Below are positions 25,442-34,550 of a stretch of DNA of 64,000 nucleotides, piece after piece. The stretch is from assembly GCA_003566995.1 (NCBI GenBank), contig PXBG01000151.1, positions 17,061 to 81,060 on the forward strand, written 5' to 3'. Position 1 is the first letter of the stretch. Each line of letters begins with the position of its first letter. The DNA comes from Syntrophobacteraceae bacterium. GTDB lineage: Bacteria > Desulfobacterota > Syntrophobacteria > Syntrophobacterales > Syntrophobacteraceae. Made by a program: the position numbers and the translations under genes. Below the pieces are notes generated by a model. That model was not told the DNA's origin. It saw only the letters and a program-made list of their open reading frames with translations, and searched no databases.

Positions 25442-26338
25442 TCAAACAGGTTGACTGAAAGGTATGTGAAAGGAAAAAACGGCACCTTCACGCGGGCCAT
25501 TGTGAGCGGAAATTTGGCCTCCATGAGCCTCCACGATTTTCCTGGCGATGGCCAGTCCGAGGCCCGTGCTTTTCTCCCCCGCTGTCGGCCTGGTCCTGGA
25601 TTTTTGAAATTCGTGAAAAATGCGCTCCAGGTCCTCCGGGGGAATCCCGGCACCTCTGTCCACCACCGTGAACCGGGCTGAATTCCCCTCTTTTTCCAGA
25701 AAAACATTGACGAGAGATCCAGGGGGGGAAAACTTCACGGCGTTGCTGAGAAGATTGTCCATGACCTGCCCCAGGCGCACGGGATCCAAGAGGAAATCCT
25801 GAATCGGATCGCAACGGGCGCTCAACCGGATGTCTTTCTCCCCGGCGATAACGGAGTACACCTGAATCCTCTCCTCCACCAGATCCTTCATGGACCCCAT
25901 CACCCGGTGAAGGGTCATGTGCCCCCTTTCCATGAGGGAAACGTCCAGCAGGTCATTCACAAGACCCAGCATGCCATTGCTCGTGGAACTGATGATGGAC
26001 AGATACTCCCGCTGGCCCTGAGAAAGTTCACCCGCCGCTCCGCTCAGAAGAATTTCCGCCAGCCCGCGAATGGAGATGAGGGGATTTCGAAGGTCATGAG
26101 CCGCCATTCCCAGAGAACTGTTCTTGGTCCTGTGAAGCTCCACCAGGCCGCTGATGGCAAGGTTGCAACGCGTGTGGAGATCCTCCAGGAAAGCTGTGTC
26201 ACGCTCATGGTCCTGCTGCAGCGACCATTGACGGAGGAGGTGAAACAGGAGGCTCCTGATGCGAGGATCTTTCAGATTTTCAGGCGTTCCAAACTCTGCC
26301 AGGATTTGCTTCACGTCCCCCCTTTGGCCGGAACACAC
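25442..26338 (-). CDS. Sensor histidine kinase
   Basis: About 298 residues from GTG 26338, which has GGAGG 6 nt upstream; the frame is open back to 26557 and ATG 26464 is possible. The N-terminal 70 residues are a short helical domain with no membrane segment. HisKA has phospho-acceptor His81 in MAAHDLRNPLISI. HATPase has VMDNLLSNAVKFSPPG (N box), VVDRGAGIPPEDLERIF and STGLGLAIARKIVEAHGG. It is cytoplasmic. The MBL-fold gene just upstream could feed it a signal, and the receiver downstream is its likely target. Confidence 0.88.
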   Translation of the reverse strand: MCSGQRGDVKQILAEFGTPENLKDPRIRSLLFHLLRQWSLQQDHERDTAFLEDLHTRCNLAISGLVELHRTKNSSLGMAAHDLRNPLISIRGLAEILLSGAAGELSQGQREYLSIISSTSNGMLGLVNDLLDVSLMERGHMTLHRVMGSMKDLVEERIQVYSVIAGEKDIRLSARCDPIQDFLLDPVRLGQVMDNLLSNAVKFSPPGSLVNVFLEKEGNSARFTVVDRGAGIPPEDLERIFHEFQKSRTRPTAGEKSTGLGLAIARKIVEAHGGQISAHNGPREGAVFSFHIPFSQPV

Positions 26339-26399
26339 ATCCTGCCTCCACCGAAAAGGTCCCTCACTGCAGGTCCTGAACCCAGCGTTTTCTTCAGAC

Positions 26400-27350
26400 T
26401 CAAGCGTCCCACTCTGCAAAACACGATTCGGGAGAGGGGCAAGGGGACCCTTTCCCTCCTCCATTTGCCTGGAATCTTTTGTGCACGAATTCCAATTCCT
26501 CATGATTTTTTTCTTCCTGCACCCCTGCATTTTCCGCAACACCGTCGATTCCCACACCCCGAAGGCCCAGGAGCCTTTTCCACAAGAAGGCCAGATTCCC
26601 GCTCTGGGAGATGATGCTCCCCCACTGGGGCGCGACGATGTGAAAAGGGATGCGGGCCAGTCTTTTCAAGGCAATGCGAAGAGCCTTTTCCGAGGAAATG
26701 ATCTCCCTGTGATGCTGCTCCATATCCAGCAAAGGGCACCCTGCCCAAGAACATCCCCGGCCTGACCCTTTCTCCGCACATGGACGGCACTCCGCCTCCA
26801 GATTTCCCCAAAAGAGCTGTGGGACCCGGTGGCTGCCCAAAAGGCCTCCCGTGAACAGCACTCCGCTGTGCGAATCAAAGGTCACGAAACTGTCCGCCCC
26901 GGGAGCAAAAGGAATCCGGAAAAACTCCAACTGCCTCCCCGATGAAAAGGTGAAGTCCCTCCTTTCCATGACGTTCAACCGGCCTTTCTCCCCATGGAAG
27001 GAACAGGCCCGAAAGGCAGCCGAGGGGGAGACGATCCTCAAATCGGAGCGACGGATGAGCTTTTGCAGGTGGCCCCGTGTTTCCCGGGCCTGAGAACACA
27101 GGCTGTGCTGGATCAGGGCCTTGATGCTTCCCGGCTGAATGCCCAACTGAAGGACCTTCAGCACCAGGGAGGGCAAACCTTCCCGGAATCCGGCATCCAT
27201 GAGCACCGCTTCTTCCCCGTCCTGAACGATGAAGGAATTGAAAGCGTTCCGGGAATGAGGACAATAGCTCCCCACCCAGTGGACATCCCGCCCAATTTTG
27301 AGAGGTCGGTCATAACCAAAAGTGGCTGCTTCATCTGATGCCATGGCCAT
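26400..27350 (-). CDS. Metallo-beta-lactamase-fold, ODP-like protein with degenerate metal site
   Basis: 316 residues from ATG 27350 (ATG 27344 also possible; no clear RBS). The N-terminal half resembles the diiron ODP/flavodiiron-type MBL domain: HWVGSYCPHSRNAFNSFIV, EAVLMDAGFREGL, and FDSHSGVLFTGGLLGSH where family members have GVLFSGDLFG. The HxExDH metal motif is replaced by IQHSLCSQARETRGH, and the usual Asp after TG is Gly. Metal and oxygen binding may thus be altered or lost. A cysteine cluster CRPCAEKGSGRGCSWAGC sits in the middle. Between a PilT-like ATPase and a histidine kinase, it may be a sensory input. Confidence 0.65.
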   Translation of the reverse strand: MAMASDEAATFGYDRPLKIGRDVHWVGSYCPHSRNAFNSFIVQDGEEAVLMDAGFREGLPSLVLKVLQLGIQPGSIKALIQHSLCSQARETRGHLQKLIRRSDLRIVSPSAAFRACSFHGEKGRLNVMERRDFTFSSGRQLEFFRIPFAPGADSFVTFDSHSGVLFTGGLLGSHRVPQLFWGNLEAECRPCAEKGSGRGCSWAGCPLLDMEQHHREIISSEKALRIALKRLARIPFHIVAPQWGSIISQSGNLAFLWKRLLGLRGVGIDGVAENAGVQEEKNHEELEFVHKRFQANGGGKGSPCPSPESCFAEWDA

Positions 27351-27469
27351 TGCTCTTGCTGACGACAGGGGTGTCAGGGACTGTGCGACGAAAAATTTTG
27401 CGAATCGGAAAGGGAAAGCAATTAAAATGCCATTTCCGGGAAGGAAAAACCCGTCACCCATGAGGAATT

Positions 27470-29080
27470 TCAAAGGCCTGAGGGGCGGTCCTTTCCTTTT
27501 TCTCCTTCCAAAGGCCGTTCCGGCGAATCCCCCCAAGGGGAAAAGGACGCCGCGGATTCACGATCCCCCATGAAAGAGCCCTCCTCCTCAGGGGAAAACA
27601 TTTCACCCCGGAAAGTCTCATGGGTCAGGCGGGGGAAAGCCTCCTCTTCCCCGGATTCCTGAAGACGCTGGCAGAAAACCAGAAGGAGGCACCGGGCAAG
27701 CCGGCGCCTAATATCCCCCCGCCGCGGCCGGGGAAAAAGATCCACCATTTTCTCCATGGCCCCGGAGGCCGTGAAGGCCTGAACGCATGCGAGCACCAGG
27801 GACCCTGAGCTTGCGGCTTCCAGTGCCGTTTCCACAGCCTGAGGGGTCTTCATTTCATCCAGCACGAGCACATCCGCCACCTGAGTGAACAGCGCACGGG
27901 TTTCAGGGTCCAGTGAGTCCACGTCCGTCCCCAGGACCCTGTGATTGATGAGACTCCTTCGGGGGGCGATCAACAGCTCGAGACAGTCATGAACGGCCAC
28001 GATGCTGGCACAGCGGCTTCTGTTGATGGAATCCGTGAGCGCCATGGCCGTGGTGGTCTTTCCCTGGCCCGGCGGGCTGCCGATGACCACGAGGCCGTGA
28101 GGCTTCGCCACCACATCTTCAAGCCAGAGAGGAAGCCCCAGCCGGTCCAGGTGAAGTTTTCCCGTCATGATGCGGCGCATGGCAAGAGAAACATGCCCCC
28201 TCTGCCTGTAGGCACTCACGCGCAGTCTTCCCGTGGCTTTGTGATCGCACATGAAGGTGATCTGCTTCTTTTCCAGAAATTGCCTCCATTGCTGCTCTGT
28301 CATGAGCACCTTGGCGTACACCTCGCCGATTCCCCTTGTGACGGGAGGCAGTTCCAGTGGAATGAGGCGGCCGTTTCGTTTTATGGCCGGTGGGGATCCC
28401 ACAGAAATCAGAAGGTCAGATCCTTGGTTTTGCCAAAGCTCCTCCACGAGGGAAATGATGGTCATGGGCCGCTTGAGCAGTTGCTGCAGTTCACGGCCGT
28501 CGAAAGAGCCCGTTTTTTTTTCCAGAACGTAATCTGTGGCCAGGTCCATCTGGTAGGAAGTGGTGACAATGGGGTGAACCTTCCTGCCCGTCAACTGCTC
28601 CACTTCATGAATGGCTGCAAAGTCATGGGGAGACTCCATGGCCACGTGCACATTTTTCATGTCCGCCTTGACGGGAAGCAAACGGTGCCTTTGCATCACA
28701 CTTCGAGGGAGAAGGTTCAGCGTTTCTTCAGGGATGTGAAGATCTAAAAGGCTGACGCTCTCGGTGTCATATTTCTTACTCAAGGAACCGAGAAGGGCGT
28801 CGTCGGGAATATAGCCCAGTTGAATCAACAGGGAACCGATGCGCTCCCCTCTCTCTGCCTGCAGCTGCAGGGCTTCCTGAAGCTGTTCCGGGGTGATGAG
28901 CCCTTCCTTGAGAAGAATTTCCCCCAGGGGCATCTTGCGGAAATCTTCCTGCCCCCTGCCCATCAGGCGCCTTTCGCGCAAAAGCCTGACGATTTCCCCT
29001 TGGGAAACCTTTCGATTCCCTGATTTGCTGACCTTCTCGTCCTCGACGATTTCTTCGAGCATTTTTGTGAGGTCGTACAT
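27470..29080 (-). CDS. MshEN-domain plus PilT-like ATPase with altered motor motifs
   Basis: 536 residues from ATG 29080 (AGGTG 8 nt upstream). Residues about 50-115 form an MshEN-type domain (LGEILLKEGLITPEQLQEAL and RIGSLLIQLGYIPDDAL), the fold that binds c-di-GMP in MshE. From about 215 there is a PilT-like ATPase: LLISVGSPPAIKRNGRL, Walker A GSPPGQGKTTTAM. The Walker B and His boxes deviate from PilT: VLVLDEMKTPQAVETAL instead of GEMRDxET, and VLACVQAFTASGAM instead of TLHT. The tail from about 480 is Glu/Ser/Pro-rich. It may be a regulator rather than a motor. First gene of the five-gene group. Confidence 0.75.
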   Translation of the reverse strand: MYDLTKMLEEIVEDEKVSKSGNRKVSQGEIVRLLRERRLMGRGQEDFRKMPLGEILLKEGLITPEQLQEALQLQAERGERIGSLLIQLGYIPDDALLGSLSKKYDTESVSLLDLHIPEETLNLLPRSVMQRHRLLPVKADMKNVHVAMESPHDFAAIHEVEQLTGRKVHPIVTTSYQMDLATDYVLEKKTGSFDGRELQQLLKRPMTIISLVEELWQNQGSDLLISVGSPPAIKRNGRLIPLELPPVTRGIGEVYAKVLMTEQQWRQFLEKKQITFMCDHKATGRLRVSAYRQRGHVSLAMRRIMTGKLHLDRLGLPLWLEDVVAKPHGLVVIGSPPGQGKTTTAMALTDSINRSRCASIVAVHDCLELLIAPRRSLINHRVLGTDVDSLDPETRALFTQVADVLVLDEMKTPQAVETALEAASSGSLVLACVQAFTASGAMEKMVDLFPRPRRGDIRRRLARCLLLVFCQRLQESGEEEAFPRLTHETFRGEMFSPEEEGSFMGDRESAASFSPWGDSPERPLEGEKGKDRPSGL

Positions 29081-29363
29081 GCCATTCACCTGAAGTGTGC
29101 TGATTCTCGATGAGGAAAAGGGGCGAACGCACCACAAGCTTTGCAAAAAGCGCACCCTTCAAGAAGGACACCCCTCTTCACTCAGCCGGGAATGACCACG
29201 GCCGAAAAAGGCTTTGCTGCCGGACTCAAGGGTCATGGGGTCGTGTGGGCATGGGGCGCCTTGCACCCGAGGGGAGACGGGACAAAAAAGGTCCGGAAAA
29301 AAAACCGGACCCGGAGGAAGCAAAAATTTGTTTGAAGGGATGTGACGGAGGAATCGGACGAGG

Positions 29364-30383
29364 TCAGACCTCCACCATGCTTTTCTGAAGAAGCTCCAGG
29401 TCTTCGATCTCCTCTTCCAGGTAGGCCTTGAGCTTCTTTTTCAGGCGGCTTTCAATCTGCCGCACGCGTTCTCTGCTGATTCCGAAACGATCCCCGATTT
29501 CCTGAAGAGTCAGGGGTTCATCCGTGAGAAGGCGCTTGTCAAAGATGACGGCCTCCTTTCCTCTGAGCTGGTCGCGGAAGTGCTTCAGTTTTTCCTGAAG
29601 GAGGGTCTTGGCCTCCCTGTCCGCGATCTGGTCATCCACAGGCAGGTCATGGGAGGGGAGGAAGGACTTGTGCGTGTCCTCCGAATCCTCTTTCAGAGGA
29701 CTGTCAAGGGAGATTTCCCAGCTGTTCAGCCGCTGGTCCATCTCGAGAATCTCCGACTCCTTCACATCCAGCCGCTGGCTGAGCAGGGGCGTGGTCACCT
29801 CGACGCCCTGAGCTTCCAGGCGCTCTTTCTCCTTGCGCAGGTTGAAGAAGAGTTTTCTCTGAGCCTGAGTGGTCCCAACCTTGACCAGCTTCCAGTTGTC
29901 CATGATGAATTTGATGATGTAGGCCTTGATCCAGAAGGAGGCATAATAGGAAAATTTGTACCCCCGGTATGGGTCGAATTTCTTGGCTGCCTGCATGAGT
30001 CCCACGTTGCCCTCTTGAATGAGGTCATTGAGGTTTTGCATCCAGTAGCGCTGAAAATCCATGGCGATCTTCACCACCAGCCGCAGATTGGCCGTGATCA
30101 GGCGGTAGGCCGCCTCCATGTCCCCTTTTTCCCGGTACCGAATGGCCAGTTCCCTCTCTTCTTCACGGCTCAGGAGGGGATATTTTTTTATCTCATCGAG
30201 ATACAGGCGAAAGGGATCGTAGGAGACGCTGCGAGACCTTTCATGAGACAACACCGGAGGAATCGCCTTCTCTCCCACATCACTGTTTTCATTGTTTTTT
30301 TCCTGGGAGGCGCCCATGGCATCGGGCTTGGGCCCGCTGCTTTTTTTCTTTGCTTTGCCGGCTTTTTCAGTTTTCCTGGTCAT
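29364..30383 (-). CDS. rpoH: RNA polymerase sigma factor RpoH (sigma-32 family)
   Basis: 339 residues. Region 1.2 and 2 with DPFRLYLDEIKKYPLLSREE, LVVKIAMDFQRYW, DLIQEGNVGLMQAAKKFDP and FSYYASFWIKAYI. The RpoH box QAQRKLFFNLRKEKERL separates it from RpoD. Region 4 ends TLQEIGDRFGISRERVRQIE. A Lys/Ser-rich extension of about 50 residues precedes region 1.2 and is longer than in E. coli. Predicted heat-shock sigma factor. The start is ATG 30383; a TTG-started frame reaches 30464. It is preceded by a perfect TATAAT. Confidence 0.9.
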   Translation of the reverse strand: MTRKTEKAGKAKKKSSGPKPDAMGASQEKNNENSDVGEKAIPPVLSHERSRSVSYDPFRLYLDEIKKYPLLSREEERELAIRYREKGDMEAAYRLITANLRLVVKIAMDFQRYWMQNLNDLIQEGNVGLMQAAKKFDPYRGYKFSYYASFWIKAYIIKFIMDNWKLVKVGTTQAQRKLFFNLRKEKERLEAQGVEVTTPLLSQRLDVKESEILEMDQRLNSWEISLDSPLKEDSEDTHKSFLPSHDLPVDDQIADREAKTLLQEKLKHFRDQLRGKEAVIFDKRLLTDEPLTLQEIGDRFGISRERVRQIESRLKKKLKAYLEEEIEDLELLQKSMVEV

Positions 30384-30609
30384 AAGGCGAATGCAGTCCT
30401 TTGCGAAATCGTTTTGAAAATCGTTTGAAGTCAACTCAGGTCGGAAACGTTCCACCCTTTGCAAGCAGGGTTTTCAAAAAAAACCGCTGGAGGAAAAGCC
30501 CCTTATCCACGGCAACAGAGCTTCAGGTGGCGTTCATGTGTGACTCGGAAGGGCCATGCATGCCTGTGTGCAATGATCAATCGCTCCCTCATGAAACATT
30601 TTTTCTATC

Positions 30610-30640
30610 ATTATAGCGCATTTTTTCCAATATGGTGCAA
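30610..30640 (-). promoter_or_regulatory. Promoter of rpoH
   Basis: On the minus strand a perfect TATAAT (30615-30610) with TTGCAC (30640-30635), 19 nt apart, which is longer than ideal. It lies about 230 nt before ATG 30383. No sigma-32 or sigma-E type consensus was recognised near it. Confidence 0.5.
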
Positions 30641-30674
30641 ACTAAAAAACCGACAGGACATTCTCAGAAAGCCG

Positions 30675-30703
30675 TTGTCATTGGCGTGGTTTTCTTTTAT
30701 AAA
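30675..30703 (+). promoter_or_regulatory. Promoter of cmk-rpsA
   Basis: TTGTCA (30675-30680) and TATAAA (30698-30703) with 17-nt spacing. Confidence 0.6.
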
Positions 30704-30935
30704 ATCTCATCATGCTGAGATGGGAATGGGCGGCAAGCCTTCAGCTTCCCTTTTTCCTTCCCGGCAAAAAGACTAATGAGCGAGAGCCTTATTTGAAGAA
30801 CAGAACAAATCCTCATCCTTTCAACCAGCACCCTTCCCCCTGCAAGATTGGTCCGCCTTCTGCCCCTTTTTCCCTCAGACAGCGCCGCGCTGGACTCTTC
30901 ACGGGTGAAAGTTTCCATTCACAGGCCGAGGTGTC

Positions 30936-31640
30936 ATGATCATTGCCGTCGACGGCCCTGCGGGCGCCGGAAAAAGCACTGTCTGTAAACTGCTGGCCAA
31001 ACAGCTCGGCTACGTGTACCTGGACACGGGGGCCATGTATCGCGCCGTCGCGTGGGCGCTCTCGCAAAACAGCATTCCCCTGGACGCCGGGAACAGCCTC
31101 GAGGAAAAGCTTCCCTTTCTCCCCCTTCGCTTTGCCCTGAAAAACAACGGCCTTCAAGTGACCTACCAGGGCCAGGTTCTGGAAGAGGAGCTTCGGTCTC
31201 CCCGGATGGCCCAGCAGGCCTCGCAAGTTTCCAGACACAAGGCCGTGCGGCTTTTTCTCACTGAGTGGCAAAGACAGCTGGCATCCACCGGTGACGTGGT
31301 CGCCGAAGGAAGGGACATGACCACCGTGGTCTTTCCCCATGCACCCGTCAAAGTTTTTCTCACGGCCGACCTTCGCACCCGGGCTCAGCGCCGCCACGCC
31401 GAATACACAGCCAAAGGCCGGCATGTGGATTATTCAGAGGTTGAGCTTCAGATGCAAAAGCGCGACGAAGAAGACAGCCAGCGGGCCCTGGCCCCCCTGC
31501 GCCCCGCACCGGATGCCTTTGTGCTCAACACGGGGGGCCTCGACATCCACACGGCCCTGAGCAGGCTCATGGAGCACATCGCGGAGAAGACGGGCGGCTC
31601 AGAAGGCACCGATTCCAAAACAATCGGAAATATACATTGA
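30936..31640 (+). CDS. cmk: Cytidylate kinase
   Basis: Phosphorylates CMP and dCMP with ATP. 234 residues. P-loop [14 protein letters not shown], then [40 protein letters not shown] sequence holding the family GRDxGTVVFP motif (Met-Thr-Thr here), and the lid RRHAEY. It lies directly before rpsA, the order found in E. coli and many other bacteria. Confidence 0.95.
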   Translation: MIIAVDGPAGAGKSTVCKLLAKQLGYVYLDTGAMYRAVAWALSQNSIPLDAGNSLEEKLPFLPLRFALKNNGLQVTYQGQVLEEELRSPRMAQQASQVSRHKAVRLFLTEWQRQLASTGDVVAEGRDMTTVVFPHAPVKVFLTADLRTRAQRRHAEYTAKGRHVDYSEVELQMQKRDEEDSQRALAPLRPAPDAFVLNTGGLDIHTALSRLMEHIAEKTGGSEGTDSKTIGNIH

Positions 31641-31718
31641 TCGCTCATGTATTTTCTGGTATTTTAAGTAATTTGAAGATGGCGAAGGCCAAAATTGGAC
31701 AAGGGGGTAACCAACTCA

Positions 31719-33509
31719 ATGATTGAAAACGAATTCAAATCCAAAAGCGACATGAATCAAGATTTTGAAACGGACGATTTCTTCGATGACGACGAGGCCA
31801 TGCTGGATGGCGAAATTGAAGACATGCAGACGATGGAGGATCTATACGAGCAGAGCTTCAAAAACATCCAGGAAGGCGAAGTCCTCACGGGACGCGTGGT
31901 GCAGGTCAGTGACGATTTCGTCATGGTGGACATCGGCTACAAGTCTGAAGGCCAGATTCCCATTTCCGAATTCAAAGATGAAAACGGAGTCATTCAGGCC
32001 GATCTGGGAGACGAAGTGGACGTGCTCCTGGAGTTCCAGGACGATGAGGACGGCTCCATTCACCTCTCCAAGGAGAAGGCGGCCAAAATCAAGGTATGGG
32101 ATGACATCAGCCGCATTTACAACGACGACGGCATCATCGAAGGAAGGGTGATCTCCAAGGTCAAGGGCGGCCTGGCCGTTGACATCGGTGTCCAGGCGTT
32201 CCTGCCCGGCTCCCAGGTGGATCTCCGTCCCGTTCGCAACCTTGAATCCATGATCGGTCAGAACTTCCCCTTCAAGGTCCTCAAATATAACAAGAAGAGA
32301 CGCAATGTTGTTCTGTCCCGTCGGGCACTGCTGGAAAAAGAGCGGGAAGAGATGAAGGCCCAGACCCTCGCAGGCCTCGAGGAAAGCAAGGTCGTGGAGG
32401 GCATCGTCAAGAACATCACCGATTACGGTGTCTTCGTGGACTTGGGAGGCATCGACGGACTCCTGCACATCACGGACATGAGCTGGGGACGCGTGGGGCA
32501 TCCCTCGGAGATGTTCCAGATCGGGGACAAAATCAATGTGATGGTCCTCAGCTTCGACCGGGAAAACGAGCGCGTCTCCCTGGGTCTCAAGCAGATGGTG
32601 GAAGACCCCTGGAACAAAGCCGCCGAAAATTATCCTGTGGGCACGCAGGTGGCCGGACGAGTGGTCAGCCTCACCGATTACGGTGCCTTCGTGGAAATCG
32701 AGGAAGGGGTCGAAGGTCTCATTCACGTGTCCGAGATGTCCTGGACCAAAAAGATTCGTCACCCCTCCAAGGTCCTCTCCGTGGGCGATGAAGTGGAGGC
32801 GGTGGTGCTCAGCATCAATCCCGAGAACAAGCGCATCTCCCTCGGCATGAAGCAACTGGAACCCAACCCCTGGGATGTGATCGCACAAAAATACCCCGTG
32901 GGCACGACCATCGCCGGAAAGATCAAAAACATCACCGACTTCGGCGTTTTTATCGGCATCGACGAGGGCATCGACGGCCTCGTTCACATTTCCGACATTT
33001 CGTGGACCAAGCGGGTCAAGCATCCCTCGGAGATCTTCAAGAAAAACCAGGAAGTGGAAGCCATTGTCCTCAACATCGACAAGGACAACGAACGCTTCTC
33101 CCTGGGCATCAAGCAGCTGGAGCCCGACCCCTGGGAAAGCATTCCTCAGCGCTATCCCGCCAACAGCGTCATCACGGGCCCCATCACCAATGTGACCGAC
33201 TTTGGGCTGTTTGTGGAAATCGAGGAAGGGATTGAAGGGCTCGTGCACGTCTCGGAAATCAGCAAGGAGAAGATCAAGTCGCCCATCGGGCAGTACAAGA
33301 CCGGTGACGAGATCACGGCCAAGGTGATCAACATCTCACCCAAGGAACGGAAAATCGGCCTGTCCATCAAAAAGGTGGAGGAGCAGGAAGAGAAGACCAG
33401 TTACAACGACTACATGAGCAGCCCCAAGGCTGCCACCTCCAACCTGGGCGAGCTGCTCAAGGAGGAAATGGAAGCCCGCGCCGGAAAGCCCGGTTCGTCC
33501 GATGAGTGA
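31719..33509 (+). CDS. rpsA: 30S ribosomal protein S1
   Basis: 596 residues with six S1 (OB-fold) repeats. The first two interact with the ribosome, and four near-identical repeats start with GIVKNITDYGVFVDLGGIDG, GRVVSLTDYGAFVEIEEGVE, GKIKNITDFGVFIGIDEGID and GPITNVTDFGLFVEIEEGIE. It unfolds mRNA at initiation. An acidic N-terminal stretch of about 45 residues (DFETDDFFDDDEA) precedes repeat 1, and a tail of about 40 residues follows repeat 6. ATG 31719 has AAGGGGG 12 nt upstream; TTG 31695 is in frame but less likely. Confidence 0.97.
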   Translation: MIENEFKSKSDMNQDFETDDFFDDDEAMLDGEIEDMQTMEDLYEQSFKNIQEGEVLTGRVVQVSDDFVMVDIGYKSEGQIPISEFKDENGVIQADLGDEVDVLLEFQDDEDGSIHLSKEKAAKIKVWDDISRIYNDDGIIEGRVISKVKGGLAVDIGVQAFLPGSQVDLRPVRNLESMIGQNFPFKVLKYNKKRRNVVLSRRALLEKEREEMKAQTLAGLEESKVVEGIVKNITDYGVFVDLGGIDGLLHITDMSWGRVGHPSEMFQIGDKINVMVLSFDRENERVSLGLKQMVEDPWNKAAENYPVGTQVAGRVVSLTDYGAFVEIEEGVEGLIHVSEMSWTKKIRHPSKVLSVGDEVEAVVLSINPENKRISLGMKQLEPNPWDVIAQKYPVGTTIAGKIKNITDFGVFIGIDEGIDGLVHISDISWTKRVKHPSEIFKKNQEVEAIVLNIDKDNERFSLGIKQLEPDPWESIPQRYPANSVITGPITNVTDFGLFVEIEEGIEGLVHVSEISKEKIKSPIGQYKTGDEITAKVINISPKERKIGLSIKKVEEQEEKTSYNDYMSSPKAATSNLGELLKEEMEARAGKPGSSDE

Positions 33510-33549
33510 GACGGAGGCAATCCCTTTCCCCCGCCTCTGAAAACATTCA

Positions 33550-33585
33550 ACACCCGGCTCATGCATACCCGCAGAAGCCGGGTGT
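33550..33585 (+). terminator. Intrinsic terminator after rpsA
   Basis: ACACCCGGCT (33550-33559) pairs with AGCCGGGTGT (33576-33585), followed by TTACTTTTGG. It ends 23 nt before sppA. Confidence 0.65.
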
Positions 33586-33607
33586 TTACTTTTGGAAGTA
33601 AATTCCC

Positions 33608-34477
33608 ATGAGACTGCGCAAAGTCATCATCTGGACCTTTCTGGCTTTTATGGGCCTGAGCTTCTTCCTGTGGTTCGCATCCAAAATGGATCTGCTGGCG
33701 GGGCCCAATCGCATCGCCGTCATTCGGATTCGAGGGGCCATCGACAATGTGGAGGAAATTCTCAAAGCCATGAGGGAATACCGGGAAGACGACAATGTGC
33801 AGGCCATCATTCTGCGCATTGAATCCCCCGGTGGAGGCATCGGTGCTTCTCAGGAACTGTACCTGGAAGTGAAACGCACACTTGCCGTCAAACCGGTGGT
33901 GGCTTCCCTGGGAGGAATCGCCGCATCGGGGGGTTACTACATCGCCTCCGCAACGGATCACATCGTGGCCAACCCGGGAACCATCACGGGGAGCATCGGG
34001 GTGGTGATTTCCTTTCCCAACCTCAGGGAACTCTTTGACAGGCTGGGGTATCAAACCATTATCATCAAGAGCGGGGAATTCAAAGACACGGGCAACCCAG
34101 GCCGTGAAATGACAGACGAGGAAAGAGACCTGCTGGAAGATGCCATTCAGCAAGCTCACCAGCAGTTCATCCGCCACGTGGCCCTGGGCCGCGACATGCC
34201 CGAATCTGACGTGATGGAAATCGCCGATGGACGCATCCTCCTGGGAGAGAAGGCCCTCGAACTGGGCCTGATCGATGAACTGGGGAACTTTCACGACGCC
34301 GTCGCTGTGGCGGCCAGGCTCGGCGAGATCGAAGTGAAGCCCAAGATCATTTTCTTTGAAAAAAGAAAGTGGTCTCTCCTCGATTTTCTTCTGGGAACGA
34401 ACATGAGTGAAAAGGTGGTGGAGGCCCTTGACGGGTCGCACAGCTTCATCCGCTACCAGCTCCCTGCCCCTTCATGA
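33608..34477 (+). CDS. sppA: Signal peptide peptidase SppA
   Basis: 289 residues, the short single-domain SppA. An N-terminal membrane anchor (about 6-24) is followed by the ClpP/crotonase-like serine protease domain. Nucleophile Ser107 is in GGIAASGGYYIA and general base Lys159 in SGEFKDTG. IESPGGGIGASQEL and NPGTITGSIGVV complete the family set. It degrades remnant signal peptides in the inner membrane, with the active site in the periplasm. Confidence 0.93.
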   Translation: MRLRKVIIWTFLAFMGLSFFLWFASKMDLLAGPNRIAVIRIRGAIDNVEEILKAMREYREDDNVQAIILRIESPGGGIGASQELYLEVKRTLAVKPVVASLGGIAASGGYYIASATDHIVANPGTITGSIGVVISFPNLRELFDRLGYQTIIIKSGEFKDTGNPGREMTDEERDLLEDAIQQAHQQFIRHVALGRDMPESDVMEIADGRILLGEKALELGLIDELGNFHDAVAVAARLGEIEVKPKIIFFEKRKWSLLDFLLGTNMSEKVVEALDGSHSFIRYQLPAPS

Positions 34478-34550
34478 CTTTTTGCACACAACTCACTGCC
34501 CGGAAGGCCTGGCACACAGCAGGGACGTGACGGAAAAATCCGGGGAAGCT

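Larger units (their letters stand above)
30384..30935. other. Divergent promoter region rpoH / cmk
   Basis: 552 bp, AT-rich in its middle, with back-to-back promoters annotated separately. No gene seen. The plus-strand leader ahead of cmk would be about 225 nt, long enough for folded RNA, but no riboswitch class was recognised. Confidence 0.55.

Noticed and set aside
30704..30935. Riboswitch in the long leader before cmk
   Set aside because: No conserved core of a known class was recognised, and the length alone is not evidence.
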